Shown: positions 1 to 7,733, counted from the first letter of the stretch. The stretch: DNA of 14,721 nucleotides from Syntrophomonadaceae bacterium (GCA_007130585.1 SLSE01000187.1:1-14721); one strand, 5' to 3'. Program-made: numbers and translations. Notes: generated by a model from the letters alone, not told the origin.

Positions 1-1052
1 CCGCCTCCGATCGTCGTCATCGGCGAATAGGAACGGATCACAAAAGGATCTCCGCGCTCGGCAACCAGGGGTCTATCAAGCCGGCACTGGGCCAGGGCTT
101 TTTTTCCCGGAAGCAGTTCTTTTTTATCGAGCAGGTGCAGCCGGGCTACGGTACGAGCCGTCCCCAGGAAGAAGTGAACAGGATCGAGGTTTTTGATTCG
201 CCGCGGGGCGCGGTCAAGCAGTTCAACCGCCACATCCAGCAGGGCGGTCTGGCGGTAGTAGCCGGGATTGCTGATTACGCTGCCCCTTAAAACCTCGCCC
301 TTTTCCAGGCCGGAAAGATTTAAGGCCACCCTGGTTCCCGCTTTTGCTTCCTCCACATCCGCATCATGAACCTGGATATTTCTTACCCTGACCTCCAAAC
401 CCGGAGGTACGATGGAAACAGTTTCGCCGACCCGGACAGAACCCTGGACAAGAGTGCCGGTTACAACTGTCCCGAAACCGGAGATGACAAAGGACCGGTC
501 CACCGGCAGGCGCAAGGGGCCGGAAGAATCACGCGGCTCAAGCTGCGCGGTAAGCTGATCGATCAGTTCCCTCAGTTCCTCGACACCCTGACCGCTGACT
601 GCTGAGACAGCATGTACCGGGGCCCTTTCCAGGAAAGTACCTTCCAGTTCTTCACCAATTTCATCGCGAACCAGTTCGCGCCACTCTTCTTCGACAAGGT
701 CAATTTTGGTTATAACGACTATCCCAAGGCGGGTGCCAAGCAATTCGAGGATGTCGAGATGCTCGCGGGTCTGGGGCATTACCCCTTCGGTGGCGTCTAC
801 AACGAGCATGACCAGATCCATTCCTGCGGCACCGGCCAGCATGTTGTGAATAAATCGTTCGTGCCCGGGAACATCCACCACTCCTGCCAGCCTGCCGCCC
901 GGGAGCCTGAAAGGGGCAAAGCCGAGGTCAATGGAGATCCCCCGCTCTTTTTCTTCCTGGAACCGGTCGGTGTCAATCCCGGTCAGCGCTTTGATCAGCA
1001 TTGTTTTGCCATGATCGACATGACCGGCGGTTCCTATGATCAGTTGTTCCAA
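1..1052 (-). CDS. selB: Selenocysteine-specific elongation factor SelB, N-terminal 350 residues (3' end outside window)
   Basis: SelB is an EF-Tu-like GTPase. It binds selenocysteyl-tRNA(Sec) and the SECIS hairpin of selenoprotein mRNAs and inserts Sec at UGA. The minus-strand frame is open from the window edge. Its GTPase motifs are visible: G1 GHVDHGKT at residues 10-17, DVPGHE at 60-65, and TKID at 115-118, the SelB-type variant of NKxD. Translation barrel domains follow, and the last visible residues (DPFVIRSYSPMTTIGG) match the end of the third barrel domain. The C-terminal winged-helix SECIS-binding part is cut off by the window; full SelB proteins are about 600-640 residues. I chose the TTG at 1050-1052 because AAGGAG lies 10 bases upstream and the GTPase fold begins right after it. 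No ATG, GTG or other TTG lies in frame between it and the selA stop. The gene starts 58 bases after selA ends, so the two are very probably co-transcribed. Confidence 0.95.
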   Translation of the reverse strand, partial: MEQLIIGTAGHVDHGKTMLIKALTGIDTDRFQEEKERGISIDLGFAPFRLPGGRLAGVVDVPGHERFIHNMLAGAAGMDLVMLVVDATEGVMPQTREHLDILELLGTRLGIVVITKIDLVEEEWRELVRDEIGEELEGTFLERAPVHAVSAVSGQGVEELRELIDQLTAQLEPRDSSGPLRLPVDRSFVISGFGTVVTGTLVQGSVRVGETVSIVPPGLEVRVRNIQVHDADVEEAKAGTRVALNLSGLEKGEVLRGSVISNPGYYRQTALLDVAVELLDRAPRRIKNLDPVHFFLGTARTVARLHLLDKKELLPGKKALAQCRLDRPLVAERGDPFVIRSYSPMTTIGG

Positions 1053-1062
1053 AGCCTCGACG

Positions 1063-1068
1063 CTCCTT
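1063..1068 (-). promoter_or_regulatory. Shine-Dalgarno site that fixes the selB TTG start
   Basis: AAGGAG on the minus strand lies 10 bases before the TTG at 1050-1052. It is the only good ribosome-binding site between the selA stop and the conserved GTPase motif, so it decides the start of selB. Confidence 0.65.
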
Positions 1069-1110
1069 GGTAATACATTGCCAGCCTCGGCGGGATTTTT
1101 ACTTATTTCC

Positions 1111-2538
1111 TTAACGCTGCCCCAGGTATGCTTTGCGGACAGCTTCCACCAGGGCCGATTCCTGGCCTTCAAAAATGGTCCTGGGATCGAAAAGCAGGGT
1201 ATCCTGCTGCAGGCGCAGGATTACCGGGGGGTTGGTGTGACGCAGCCTTTCGACCATTTTTTCAGGGTGGATGTCATTTTCCGGCAGTTTAACGGCAGCA
1301 AGGTAAGTGGGCAGTTCTGCCATCGGCAGGGCTCCCCCGCCGACCCGGGACACGCTTTTCACCACACTGACCGGTTCGGGCCCGAATATGTCACTCAGGG
1401 CTTCAGCCAGGCTGTTGGCCCGGCGCTTGAGAGTATCTGCAGCATCAGTTAGCATTCTCCACACCGGTATTTCCTGTACTGCTTTATCTTCGTCCAGGTA
1501 AAGGCGCAAAGTGGCCTCGAGAGCGGCTATAATAAATTTATCCACCCTCAGGGCCCTGGCCAGCTGGTTGGTCCGGATTGCCTTCACCAGGTCCCCGCGG
1601 CCGACAATTATCCCGGCCTGGGGTCCACCCAGCATTTTATCGCCGCTGAATGTCACAAGGTCCGCACCGGCAGCCACGCTGTCCTGGACGCGCGGCTCAG
1701 GGGGCAGGTTGTATTTTTCCAGGTCCAGCAGGACCCCGCTGCCCAGATCTTCTATCAGGGGCAGGCCGTAACGGTGAGCCAAACCCGCCAGCTCGGCAGT
1801 ATCTACCGCGGCTGTAAAGCCGACCATATGATAGTTGCTGGCATGGACCTTAAGAAAGGCGGCAGTATTTTCACTGACTTTGGCCTCGTAGTCACGAAGG
1901 TAGGTTTTGTTGGTAGTTCCCACTTCAACAAGGGAGGCTCCACTGGCGGCCATGATGTCCGGGATACGGAACGACCCGCCGATTTCCACCAGCTGGCCGC
2001 GGGAAACAATTACTTCTTTGTTTGAGGCGATCTCGTTCAGGGCCAGGAAAACCGCAGCCGCGTTGTTGTTAAGAACAACTGCCGCTTCGGCGCCGCTTAG
2101 TTCACAGATTAGTTCTTCAAGGTGATCATGCCGTGAGCCGCGTCCGCCGCTTTCCAGTGAGTATTCCAGGTTGTTATAATTCGCGGCAATGCCGGTTAAG
2201 GCTTGAACGGCGGTTTCCGGAAGCGGGGCCCGACCCAGGTTGGTATGGATGATGATCCCGGTGGCATTAATTAAGGTTTTCAGGTTAGAGCCTGCGCTTT
2301 TTTCAGCCAAAATTGCCGCCTCGCCGGCCAGGGTGGTTGGAGAAAGGTCGATATTGCCGGGTATTTTTTCAGCATCCCCGTAACTGGTAATAGCCCGGCG
2401 ATAGGAATCAATGGTCTCCTGGGCCGCCTGCAGGACTACACGCCGGGGCAGCCGTTTTTGCAGGTCAGCCAGGAGCGGTTCGCGCAGCAGGCGATCTACA
2501 GCCGGCAGTTCTCTTAACAGTGATTGATAGTCGCTCAA
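1111..2538 (-). CDS. selA: L-seryl-tRNA(Sec) selenium transferase SelA
   Basis: SelA is a PLP enzyme that converts Ser-tRNA(Sec) to Sec-tRNA(Sec) with selenophosphate from SelD; the family forms a large ring-shaped decamer. The 475-residue product is of family length. The N-terminal helical domain opens with LLRELPAVDRLL, as in other SelA proteins. The fold type I core includes TNLGRAPLP near residue 99, the glycine and arginine stretch SGGRGSRHDHLEEL near 130-143, and EDLGSG at 263-268. The likely PLP-binding lysine is Lys301 in FSGDKMLGG. The start is TTG, with GGGAGG seven bases upstream and a good promoter about 150 bases upstream. selB follows after 58 bases. The function is secure from conserved motifs and from the selA-selB order. 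Confidence 0.97.
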   Translation of the reverse strand: MSDYQSLLRELPAVDRLLREPLLADLQKRLPRRVVLQAAQETIDSYRRAITSYGDAEKIPGNIDLSPTTLAGEAAILAEKSAGSNLKTLINATGIIIHTNLGRAPLPETAVQALTGIAANYNNLEYSLESGGRGSRHDHLEELICELSGAEAAVVLNNNAAAVFLALNEIASNKEVIVSRGQLVEIGGSFRIPDIMAASGASLVEVGTTNKTYLRDYEAKVSENTAAFLKVHASNYHMVGFTAAVDTAELAGLAHRYGLPLIEDLGSGVLLDLEKYNLPPEPRVQDSVAAGADLVTFSGDKMLGGPQAGIIVGRGDLVKAIRTNQLARALRVDKFIIAALEATLRLYLDEDKAVQEIPVWRMLTDAADTLKRRANSLAEALSDIFGPEPVSVVKSVSRVGGGALPMAELPTYLAAVKLPENDIHPEKMVERLRHTNPPVILRLQQDTLLFDPRTIFEGQESALVEAVRKAYLGQR

Positions 2539-2545
2539 ATGATTA

Positions 2546-2551
2546 CCTCCC
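2546..2551 (-). promoter_or_regulatory. Shine-Dalgarno site of selA
   Basis: GGGAGG on the minus strand lies seven bases before the TTG start at 2536-2538, which supports the non-ATG start. Confidence 0.65.
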
Positions 2552-2687
2552 AGGTATTTCAGAATTGCTCCTGTTAAGATTATTCCTGCTGTTATTTCAA
2601 ACCGGGATCAAGTCTTGCTTTATAAACTGTTTTCCCCCTGACCGTAATGGCTGCAGATTTTACTGAAGCGGTTTTCCGGGTAGAAAC

Positions 2688-2717
2688 ATTATACCAGTAT
2701 AAAAAGCGGACTGGCAA
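2688..2717 (-). promoter_or_regulatory. Sigma-A-like promoter of selA-selB
   Basis: On the minus strand a TTGCCA -35 box (2712-2717) is followed after 18 bases by a perfect TATAAT -10 box (2688-2693). TG one base before the -10 box gives an extended -10. It points at selA and predicts a leader of about 140 bases. This supports selA-selB as its own transcription unit, separate from the flavin reductase gene upstream. Confidence 0.7.
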
Positions 2718-2768
2718 CTAAAAGCCAAGGTTTGCAGGACAAAAGCGACTCCCTGAATTCCGGCCAGT

Positions 2769-2790
2769 AAAAAAAGGACGCTCCCTTATT
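2769..2790 (-). terminator. Weak rho-independent terminator candidate after the flavin reductase gene
   Basis: On the minus strand AAGG and CCTT can pair around a short loop, with possible extra A-T pairs if one G is bulged. Seven T residues follow. It lies about 37 bases after the flavin reductase stop and upstream of the selA promoter, which is the right place. The stem is short, so the call is tentative. Confidence 0.35.
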
Positions 2791-2826
2791 TTGCTCTTTC
2801 GATTCCGATCAGGGCATGTTACCCGG

Positions 2827-3387
2827 TTACTTCTCTTTAACCGTGTAACCTATGGAAAGGTTTAGCGGCGCAGTATCCAGGTAGCTTCCGGCACAGAAGC
2901 CGAGCAGGCGGCAGCGTTCGAAATCGATCCGCCCTTTTTCATCAGTTACAGCGGGGTCGACATATGTTGCAACCACGTTGGCAAAAAAAACGGTATGGCT
3001 TTCCAGCTCTACCAGGCGCTCAACCCTGCATTCCATGCTGATCGGGCACTCTTCAATCATCGGAGCCTGCCGGAGGGTTCCTCTCACGGCAGTCAGGTTG
3101 AAGTGTTCGAACTTATCCATGTCCCGCCCGCTTCGCGTGCCGCAGCCGTCGGCCAATCCGGCCTGGTCTGCCCTGGCCAGGTTCACCGTAAATTCGCCGG
3201 TTTTCCTTATAATATCGTGAGAATAGCGGTTGGGACGCACAGCGGCAGTAATCATCGGGGGCGAAGAATTAACCACCCCTACCCAGGCCAGGGTTATAAT
3301 ATTGGACTCTTCATCTTTGCCGCAGCCGATCAGGGCGGGCGGTACGGGGCCAAGCAAGATCTGGGTCGGCTGTTTTTGCTTGGGCAT
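2827..3387 (-). CDS. Flavin reductase family protein (flavoredoxin-like, FMN-binding split barrel)
   Basis: This 186-residue protein resembles the flavoredoxin branch of the flavin reductase family, which bind FMN in a split-barrel fold and pass electrons or reduce flavins in anaerobes. Family-like stretches are SSPPMITAAVRPNRYSHDII at residues 41-60, GEFTVNLA at 64-71, GTRSGRDMDKF at 83-93 with a nearby cysteine, and LGFCAGSYL at 162-170. The length is typical of a single-domain member. There is no signal peptide or membrane segment, so it is cytoplasmic. The ATG start has AAAGGAG ten bases upstream. It follows the hydrolase gene by 69 bases, and the two may be co-transcribed. The physiological partner cannot be read from the sequence. 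Its position just upstream of selA does not by itself link it to selenium metabolism. Confidence 0.85.
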   Translation of the reverse strand: MPKQKQPTQILLGPVPPALIGCGKDEESNIITLAWVGVVNSSPPMITAAVRPNRYSHDIIRKTGEFTVNLARADQAGLADGCGTRSGRDMDKFEHFNLTAVRGTLRQAPMIEECPISMECRVERLVELESHTVFFANVVATYVDPAVTDEKGRIDFERCRLLGFCAGSYLDTAPLNLSIGYTVKEK

Positions 3388-3456
3388 AAGACATCCACTC
3401 CTTTCGGATAAATAAGCATTTTTAACTGCCCGGATAATTATCTCAGCCGGTATCTT

Positions 3457-4197
3457 CTAAGTTGCTACGTCGTAACTTAACCCTTCCCTGGCCTGTTCGG
3501 CTGCCGGAAAGTATTTTTCTGCTTCCTTTAGCGATTTCGTCAAATCCCTTTCCGGGTGATGATGGGTTAACAGCAATTTTTTAACCCCTGCGGCAGCGGC
3601 AAGACGGGCGGCCTGTGCGGTACTGAGGTGGTTGGGCAGACCGTTTTCAATATCAGCTTCTGTAAAGTTCGCTTCACAGAGGAATAAATCGGCACCGGAA
3701 GCGAACTGTTCAAGCTCCGGATAATATTCGGTATCGCCGGAGTATACAAGAGTTCCTGATGCTGAAGTAATATGCATGGCCATGGAAGGAACGGCATGGA
3801 CTCCTGTTCTGACCCGGATTGCAAAGGGGCCGACTTGCAGTTCTTTTCCGGGCTGCAATGCTTTTACAGTATAAGCATTTTTATAAGGCAGCCGATCAAA
3901 TTCTTCCCCGGGGGTATCGGGAGCGTAGAGATGCAGAGGCTCGCTCCGTTCTCCCCGGTTATAGGCTATCTCGAGCCCGTAGCGCATGATCATGATATCC
4001 GAGACGTGGTCGGCGTGCAGGTGAGAAAGGATCACAGCGTCCAGGTCTTGATAATCCAGGTGTTCCTGCAGGCGGCTTAAAACCCCGTTACCGCAATCTA
4101 TTAAAATATTGCAGTTATTTTCCTGCAGCAGGTAGCCCGAACAGCATCCCCCTCCGGGCGGGTAGGGGCCGTAGCAGCCAAGTACGGTGAGCTTCAT
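3457..4197 (-). CDS. Metallo-beta-lactamase-fold hydrolase (YhfI / RNase Z-like)
   Basis: This is a 246-residue cytoplasmic metal-dependent hydrolase. From the ATG it shows the HLHADH metal motif at residues 59-64, His134, Asp155 in YSGDTEYY, His190 in NHLS and a final histidine cluster at 212-214. These are the expected ligands for a two-metal site. The opening LTVLGCYGPYPP and the LIDCGNGVLSRL stretch resemble Bacillus YhfI, a relative of RNase Z whose substrate is unknown. It lacks the long exosite arm of true RNase Z, so tRNA 3' processing is not claimed. I chose the ATG at 4195-4197 because GGAGG lies eight bases upstream. A GTG three codons earlier overlaps that site and is unlikely. 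The N-terminal third is rich in cysteine (Cys8, 18, 19, 29, 35). Confidence 0.88.
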   Translation of the reverse strand: MKLTVLGCYGPYPPGGGCCSGYLLQENNCNILIDCGNGVLSRLQEHLDYQDLDAVILSHLHADHVSDIMIMRYGLEIAYNRGERSEPLHLYAPDTPGEEFDRLPYKNAYTVKALQPGKELQVGPFAIRVRTGVHAVPSMAMHITSASGTLVYSGDTEYYPELEQFASGADLFLCEANFTEADIENGLPNHLSTAQAARLAAAAGVKKLLLTHHHPERDLTKSLKEAEKYFPAAEQAREGLSYDVAT

Positions 4198-4205
4198 TTC
4201 ACACA

Positions 4206-4210
4206 CCTCC
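4206..4210 (-). promoter_or_regulatory. Shine-Dalgarno site fixing the hydrolase ATG start
   Basis: GGAGG on the minus strand is eight bases from the ATG at 4195-4197. It overlaps the upstream in-frame GTG (4204-4206), which excludes that GTG as a sensible start. Confidence 0.65.
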
Positions 4211-4287
4211 GTTTATATCTCAATCGGCCGGCCTCTTTAATAAAAGTTCCCCTGTTCCATTTACCGGCAAAATAACCTGTTTCTTAT

Positions 4288-4293
4288 ATTATA
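4288..4293 (-). promoter_or_regulatory. -10 box of a possible promoter for the hydrolase and flavin reductase genes
   Basis: A perfect TATAAT lies on the minus strand about 90 bases before the hydrolase start. No good -35 box stands at the usual distance; the best is ATGGCA at 15 bases, which is short and partial. A perfect inverted repeat overlaps the -35 area, so an activator- or repressor-controlled promoter is possible. Confidence 0.4.
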
Positions 4294-4301
4294 CAATAAC
4301 A

Positions 4302-4320
4302 CCGGAATTGCCATTTCCGG
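4302..4320. repeat. Inverted repeat CCGGAA-N7-TTCCGG between the YhaN-like and hydrolase genes
   Basis: Perfect six-base arms flank a seven-base centre. It begins 16 bases after the ATPase stop and overlaps the -35 area of the next gene. No T-run follows on the minus strand, so it is a poor intrinsic terminator. It fits an operator or a 3'-end stabilising hairpin equally well. Confidence 0.45.
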
Positions 4321-4335
4321 GCCGCTTCAAACGGT

Positions 4336-6657
4336 TTATGAAACGCTAAATTCCCTGACTTCGCCCCGGTCTATTTTTTTCTGCAGCGCTGCTTTAATTT
4401 CACCTTTCGCGCTGAAGTAAAGTATCTGCCAGCCTCCGGCGGCCATGGCGTTTAACATTTCAAGCAGCATTTTTAGCCTGGCGGGATCTGCTTTAATGAA
4501 AGGATCGTCGAGAATAAAAAACCCCCTGCCGCCCCCGAGTATTTTTTTCCCCAGGGCCATCCTGATCGAAAAATAGAGCTGATCGTAGGTTCCCCCGGAA
4601 AGCCTGAAAGCCTCTATTGCGGAACCATCAGGGCGGGTTACCCTGATCATGTTTTCCCTGCTTTCGAAAGTTACTTTCCTGTAACTGCCTCCGGTAACGC
4701 GGCTGAAGTAGCTGCTGACCTGATTTTCCGGGCCGAACAGGGCCGTAACTTTCTTTTCTTCTTCCTCTTCGATCTGCCCGAGAATTTCCATGGCTGCCAG
4801 GGCAGCAGCCCGGTTGCTTTCCTGATCACGGAGCCATTTGTCCAGCTTATGTTGAACAACCTCAAGGTCAACCGTAGTCTGACAGGTCAGGAGATCTTCT
4901 CCGGACGGCTGCAGTAATTCATTGGCTTCCTTCTCGATGTCGCGCAGCCAGGCGCTGCGTTCCCTCATTTTCTCGACCAGCTCTTTTTTTTGTCTTTCGA
5001 GGCGCTCCCTCTTTTCAGCAAGATCGGCGCCTGCTTTTTGATCATATTTTATGTCCCGGGCGGCATCGGCAAACCCCTGCAGTTCGGATACCCGGTCCTG
5101 CCAGAACAGGGTCCGGGCCCGCTCGGAATGAAGATCTTCTGATTCCCCGAAGTGGCTGCCCAGGATACTTGATTGCTTTTCAACTTCGCCTTTAAGTCGG
5201 TCTTTTCTGTCGAGCAGGTCGGCATAAAGGCCCAGGTTTTCAAGGCCCGATTTGCGTTGAAACGACCTGACCTGCTCCCCGGACTCTTTGAAGCGCCACT
5301 GTTCTGCATCCCGTTCTTCCCGGAGTCGCTTCTCTTCTTTAAGCTGCCACTCGTATTCCCTTTCTGCATCAATGTAAAGCTCTTCCCTTTCGGAGTGTTG
5401 AGCTTTCAGCCTGCTTAAGGCGGAACGGACGGAGCCGATATTATCTGCGGGCAGGTTTAGTTTTTCTGCTTCACTGCAAACCCCGGTTTCTATGGCCGCA
5501 AGATGTCCTTTTTTCCTGAGGCAGAAATATTTATTCCAGGCCAGGAAGGCGGTCAGGCCTGTAAAAAACAGCAGGAAGGGAACCGGCCACCAGTGGGCGC
5601 GAAATACCAGGGCAAAAAGACTCAGGACCATGGCCAGGGTGGAAACAGCGGCGGCCCTGTTATAGAAAGCAGTATTAACCTGCGCTTCCCGGGCCCGCAG
5701 GAACGGTTCTTCGCGATCATATAGATCGAGCTTCGGCACGATTGTTTCCGAAGCGGCTTGCACCTGCCTGCGGGCTTTTTCAAAAGCCCGCCTGCTTTCG
5801 TTCAAACTGTCCCGGGATTTCCTGAGAACCTCTTTTTGTCCCCCGATCTCTTCTTCAAGGCGCAGCAGGTCTTCACTTATATGTTCCAGGGCGGATTCGG
5901 CGCGCTGCCAGGCTTCGAATCCTTCCCTGTTGAAGTCTTTTAACTTGTTTAATTCAGACCGGGCAGCCTGCAGACTCCCCAGGGCATGGGAACCTTTTTC
6001 GTAAAGCTCCCTGTAGCGGGCAGATCTCAGCAGGGCCAGTTCTTCGGCGGCGGCAGCGCTCCCTGCTTCGAGTTCTGCAAGCTCTTCCTCGAAACGGCTG
6101 AATCCTTCTTCCCATAGAATGTCCAGCAGCTGTCCGGCCCTCTCAAGCAGATTGCCGGCTTTTTTTATTCTATCTTTCAATTTTACAGGCATGGTGTTCT
6201 GGTAATCGCCTGTGACGGTAATTCCGCCCAAATCGCAAATATTTTTTTTAAGCTTTTCAATTTCTCCTGTCCGAAGACCGGTCAGGCGGTTTGTAATATC
6301 GCGGTAGAACAGGCTTTCATCGCTAATAACAAGGTCGCTGTCGCGTATAACAAAAATATTGGCAAATTCAGTGGGGTTGAGGTTAAAAAGGTTTTCCAGG
6401 GTGCCTGCTTCGGGAAGCTTAAATTCCTGTCCCGGGCTATCCTCAAGGATCAGGTGCCCTTCGGGGTTTTCTTCAACTCTATTTACGCCTTTAATAAGTT
6501 TGACTCCTTTGCCCATGAGCATTCTGAGCAGGGCATCGATGGTCAGGGTTTTGCCTTCTTCATTGGGGCCGTAGAAAAGGTTAAACGGACCCGGCTTAAT
6601 AAGGCCGCTGTCTGGCAGGGGGCCGTAGCGCCTGATCATAAATTCCTTCAGGATCAT
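4336..6657 (-). CDS. YhaN-like coiled-coil ABC/SMC-type ATPase with a central membrane hairpin
   Basis: This is a 773-residue partner of the overlapping nuclease gene, comparable to SbcC and to Bacillus YhaN. Walker A is GPNEEGKT at residues 30-37, the ABC signature LSGGT at 686-690, and Walker B FFILDD at 713-718, followed by a D-loop-like KADP. Charged, glutamate-rich helices at about 185-310 and 380-585 look like the two arms of a coiled coil. Between them are two hydrophobic helices (about 335-352 and 357-375). There is no CxxC anywhere, so the Rad50/SbcC zinc hook is absent. The usual switch histidine after Walker B is not seen; the equivalent stretch reads ILYFSAKGE. The ATG overlaps the nuclease stop by four bases (ATGA), with AGGGTGG seven bases upstream, which implies translational coupling. 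A role in DNA end processing or repair at the membrane is inferred. The protein is shorter than Bacillus YhaN (over 900 residues). Confidence 0.85.
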   Translation of the reverse strand: MILKEFMIRRYGPLPDSGLIKPGPFNLFYGPNEEGKTLTIDALLRMLMGKGVKLIKGVNRVEENPEGHLILEDSPGQEFKLPEAGTLENLFNLNPTEFANIFVIRDSDLVISDESLFYRDITNRLTGLRTGEIEKLKKNICDLGGITVTGDYQNTMPVKLKDRIKKAGNLLERAGQLLDILWEEGFSRFEEELAELEAGSAAAAEELALLRSARYRELYEKGSHALGSLQAARSELNKLKDFNREGFEAWQRAESALEHISEDLLRLEEEIGGQKEVLRKSRDSLNESRRAFEKARRQVQAASETIVPKLDLYDREEPFLRAREAQVNTAFYNRAAAVSTLAMVLSLFALVFRAHWWPVPFLLFFTGLTAFLAWNKYFCLRKKGHLAAIETGVCSEAEKLNLPADNIGSVRSALSRLKAQHSEREELYIDAEREYEWQLKEEKRLREERDAEQWRFKESGEQVRSFQRKSGLENLGLYADLLDRKDRLKGEVEKQSSILGSHFGESEDLHSERARTLFWQDRVSELQGFADAARDIKYDQKAGADLAEKRERLERQKKELVEKMRERSAWLRDIEKEANELLQPSGEDLLTCQTTVDLEVVQHKLDKWLRDQESNRAAALAAMEILGQIEEEEEKKVTALFGPENQVSSYFSRVTGGSYRKVTFESRENMIRVTRPDGSAIEAFRLSGGTYDQLYFSIRMALGKKILGGGRGFFILDDPFIKADPARLKMLLEMLNAMAAGGWQILYFSAKGEIKAALQKKIDRGEVREFSVS

Positions 6658-7718
6658 GTTTTCACCACCCTGAAAGCGTTGATCAGCATCTCTTTAACCC
6701 GTTCTTTGTGATCAGGGGTCAGCTCAGTTTCATCGAGCCTCGATTCAAACTGCCTGAAGAGATCATCTTCCATGATATGCCGCACATCGTAAAATTTAAG
6801 GGCCGGTTCACCGGCAAGTTTTTCCCCCACCAGGCTTTTTACGCCTTCAGCGAGTTCGCGTTCGGTCAAACCCAGGAGCGAGCCGTTGAAAAACCCCTGT
6901 ACGGTAAGAAATATTTTTGCCTTCCTGTGGGCCGCTTTCAGCCTGCGACCTATGATCGCAAGGGGGCTTTCACTGCTGAAAGGATCGAGGTCTATAACCA
7001 TTTCCTCGTAGTGACAGGTGTTGAGAGATATTTCAAGCGGATCTTTACCGGGACTGACCAGGTTGGCTTTCCTGATCCCGGTTTCCCGCCTGGTTATGGC
7101 CACCGGGGAACCGGGATATATAAAAAGGCCTCCTCCGGGAAGCTGCCAGCCGGCATACCGGGAGTGAAAATGGCCGGCCAGGACATACTGCAGGGGCAGC
7201 CGCTCGAAGTAGGAAAGCCTGGCCGGCATGTACCTTATGCTGCCTTCATCTCCCATATCTTCGCGGGAGAAATAGGCATCGAGCAGTTCCCCGTGAAACA
7301 GCAGGTAATTTGGGCGATCAGGGTCCATCCGGGCCGCCATTTCTCTCAGCCGGCCGACCAGCCTCTCGGCGCTGATCTGCTCGTAAGGCAAACCCCAGAT
7401 CACGGCCTCTTCCAAACGAACAGGCTCCTCCCAGCTGTTGATTACGCTGACATTTTCCCCGAAATACAACCCGCTGCGGTAGGCTCTGTGATCATGGTTG
7501 CCCGGCAGTATGACAGTCTGAAAATCTCCGCCGCCAAGCGATGTGCGCAGCCTGCTTCTTAATTTCTCCGCCTCTGCATCGTGATCGAAAAGGTCTCCTG
7601 AGATAACCAGGCCGGAAACGTTGTGCGCCCCGGCCAGGCTGACCAGTTCATCCAGGGCAGCCCAATTCTCTTCTTTATCTTCCGCCAGGTGCAGGTCTGC
7701 AGTGTGCAGAATAGCCAA
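6654..7718 (-). CDS. DNA repair metallophosphoesterase nuclease (YhaO / SbcD / Mre11-like)
   Basis: This 354-residue calcineurin-like phosphoesterase probably cuts DNA in complex with the ATPase encoded immediately downstream. All the family metal motifs are present: ADLHL with Asp8 and His10, SGDLFD with Asp42, GNHDH at 73-77, FHGEL with His142, and AGHFHSR with His183 and His185. After about residue 230 comes a C-terminal cap region, as in SbcD and YhaO, that would contact DNA or the ATPase. No signal peptide is visible. The start is TTG at 7716-7718 with CAGGAG nine bases upstream; the conserved nuclease domain begins at the next residues, so a later start is impossible. Its stop overlaps the ATPase start by four bases. 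Confidence 0.9.
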   Translation of the reverse strand: MAILHTADLHLAEDKEENWAALDELVSLAGAHNVSGLVISGDLFDHDAEAEKLRSRLRTSLGGGDFQTVILPGNHDHRAYRSGLYFGENVSVINSWEEPVRLEEAVIWGLPYEQISAERLVGRLREMAARMDPDRPNYLLFHGELLDAYFSREDMGDEGSIRYMPARLSYFERLPLQYVLAGHFHSRYAGWQLPGGGLFIYPGSPVAITRRETGIRKANLVSPGKDPLEISLNTCHYEEMVIDLDPFSSESPLAIIGRRLKAAHRKAKIFLTVQGFFNGSLLGLTERELAEGVKSLVGEKLAGEPALKFYDVRHIMEDDLFRQFESRLDETELTPDHKERVKEMLINAFRVVKT

Positions 7719-7727
7719 TGTTTATAA

Positions 7728-7733
7728 CTCCTG
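7728..7733 (-). promoter_or_regulatory. Shine-Dalgarno site fixing the nuclease TTG start
   Basis: CAGGAG on the minus strand lies nine bases before the TTG. No ATG or GTG in frame precedes the conserved metal motif. Confidence 0.6.

Noticed and set aside
2539..2826. Possible tRNA(Sec) gene (selC) next to selA, prompted by a TTTCAAA stretch near 2596-2602
   Set aside because: The bases flanking that would-be anticodon loop do not pair, and no T-arm or long acceptor stem is present. The stretch is explained as the leader and promoter of selA.
3457..4197. Calling the hydrolase RNase Z (rnz)
   Set aside because: It has the metal motifs but lacks the RNase Z flexible-arm insertion and is shorter than typical RNase Z, so only the broader YhfI-like family is supported.
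6708..7562. Long open frame antisense to the nuclease gene
   Set aside because: The opposite strand encodes a complete metallophosphoesterase with all motifs. The antisense frame has no ribosome-binding site or family-like motif and is a mirror of codon bias.
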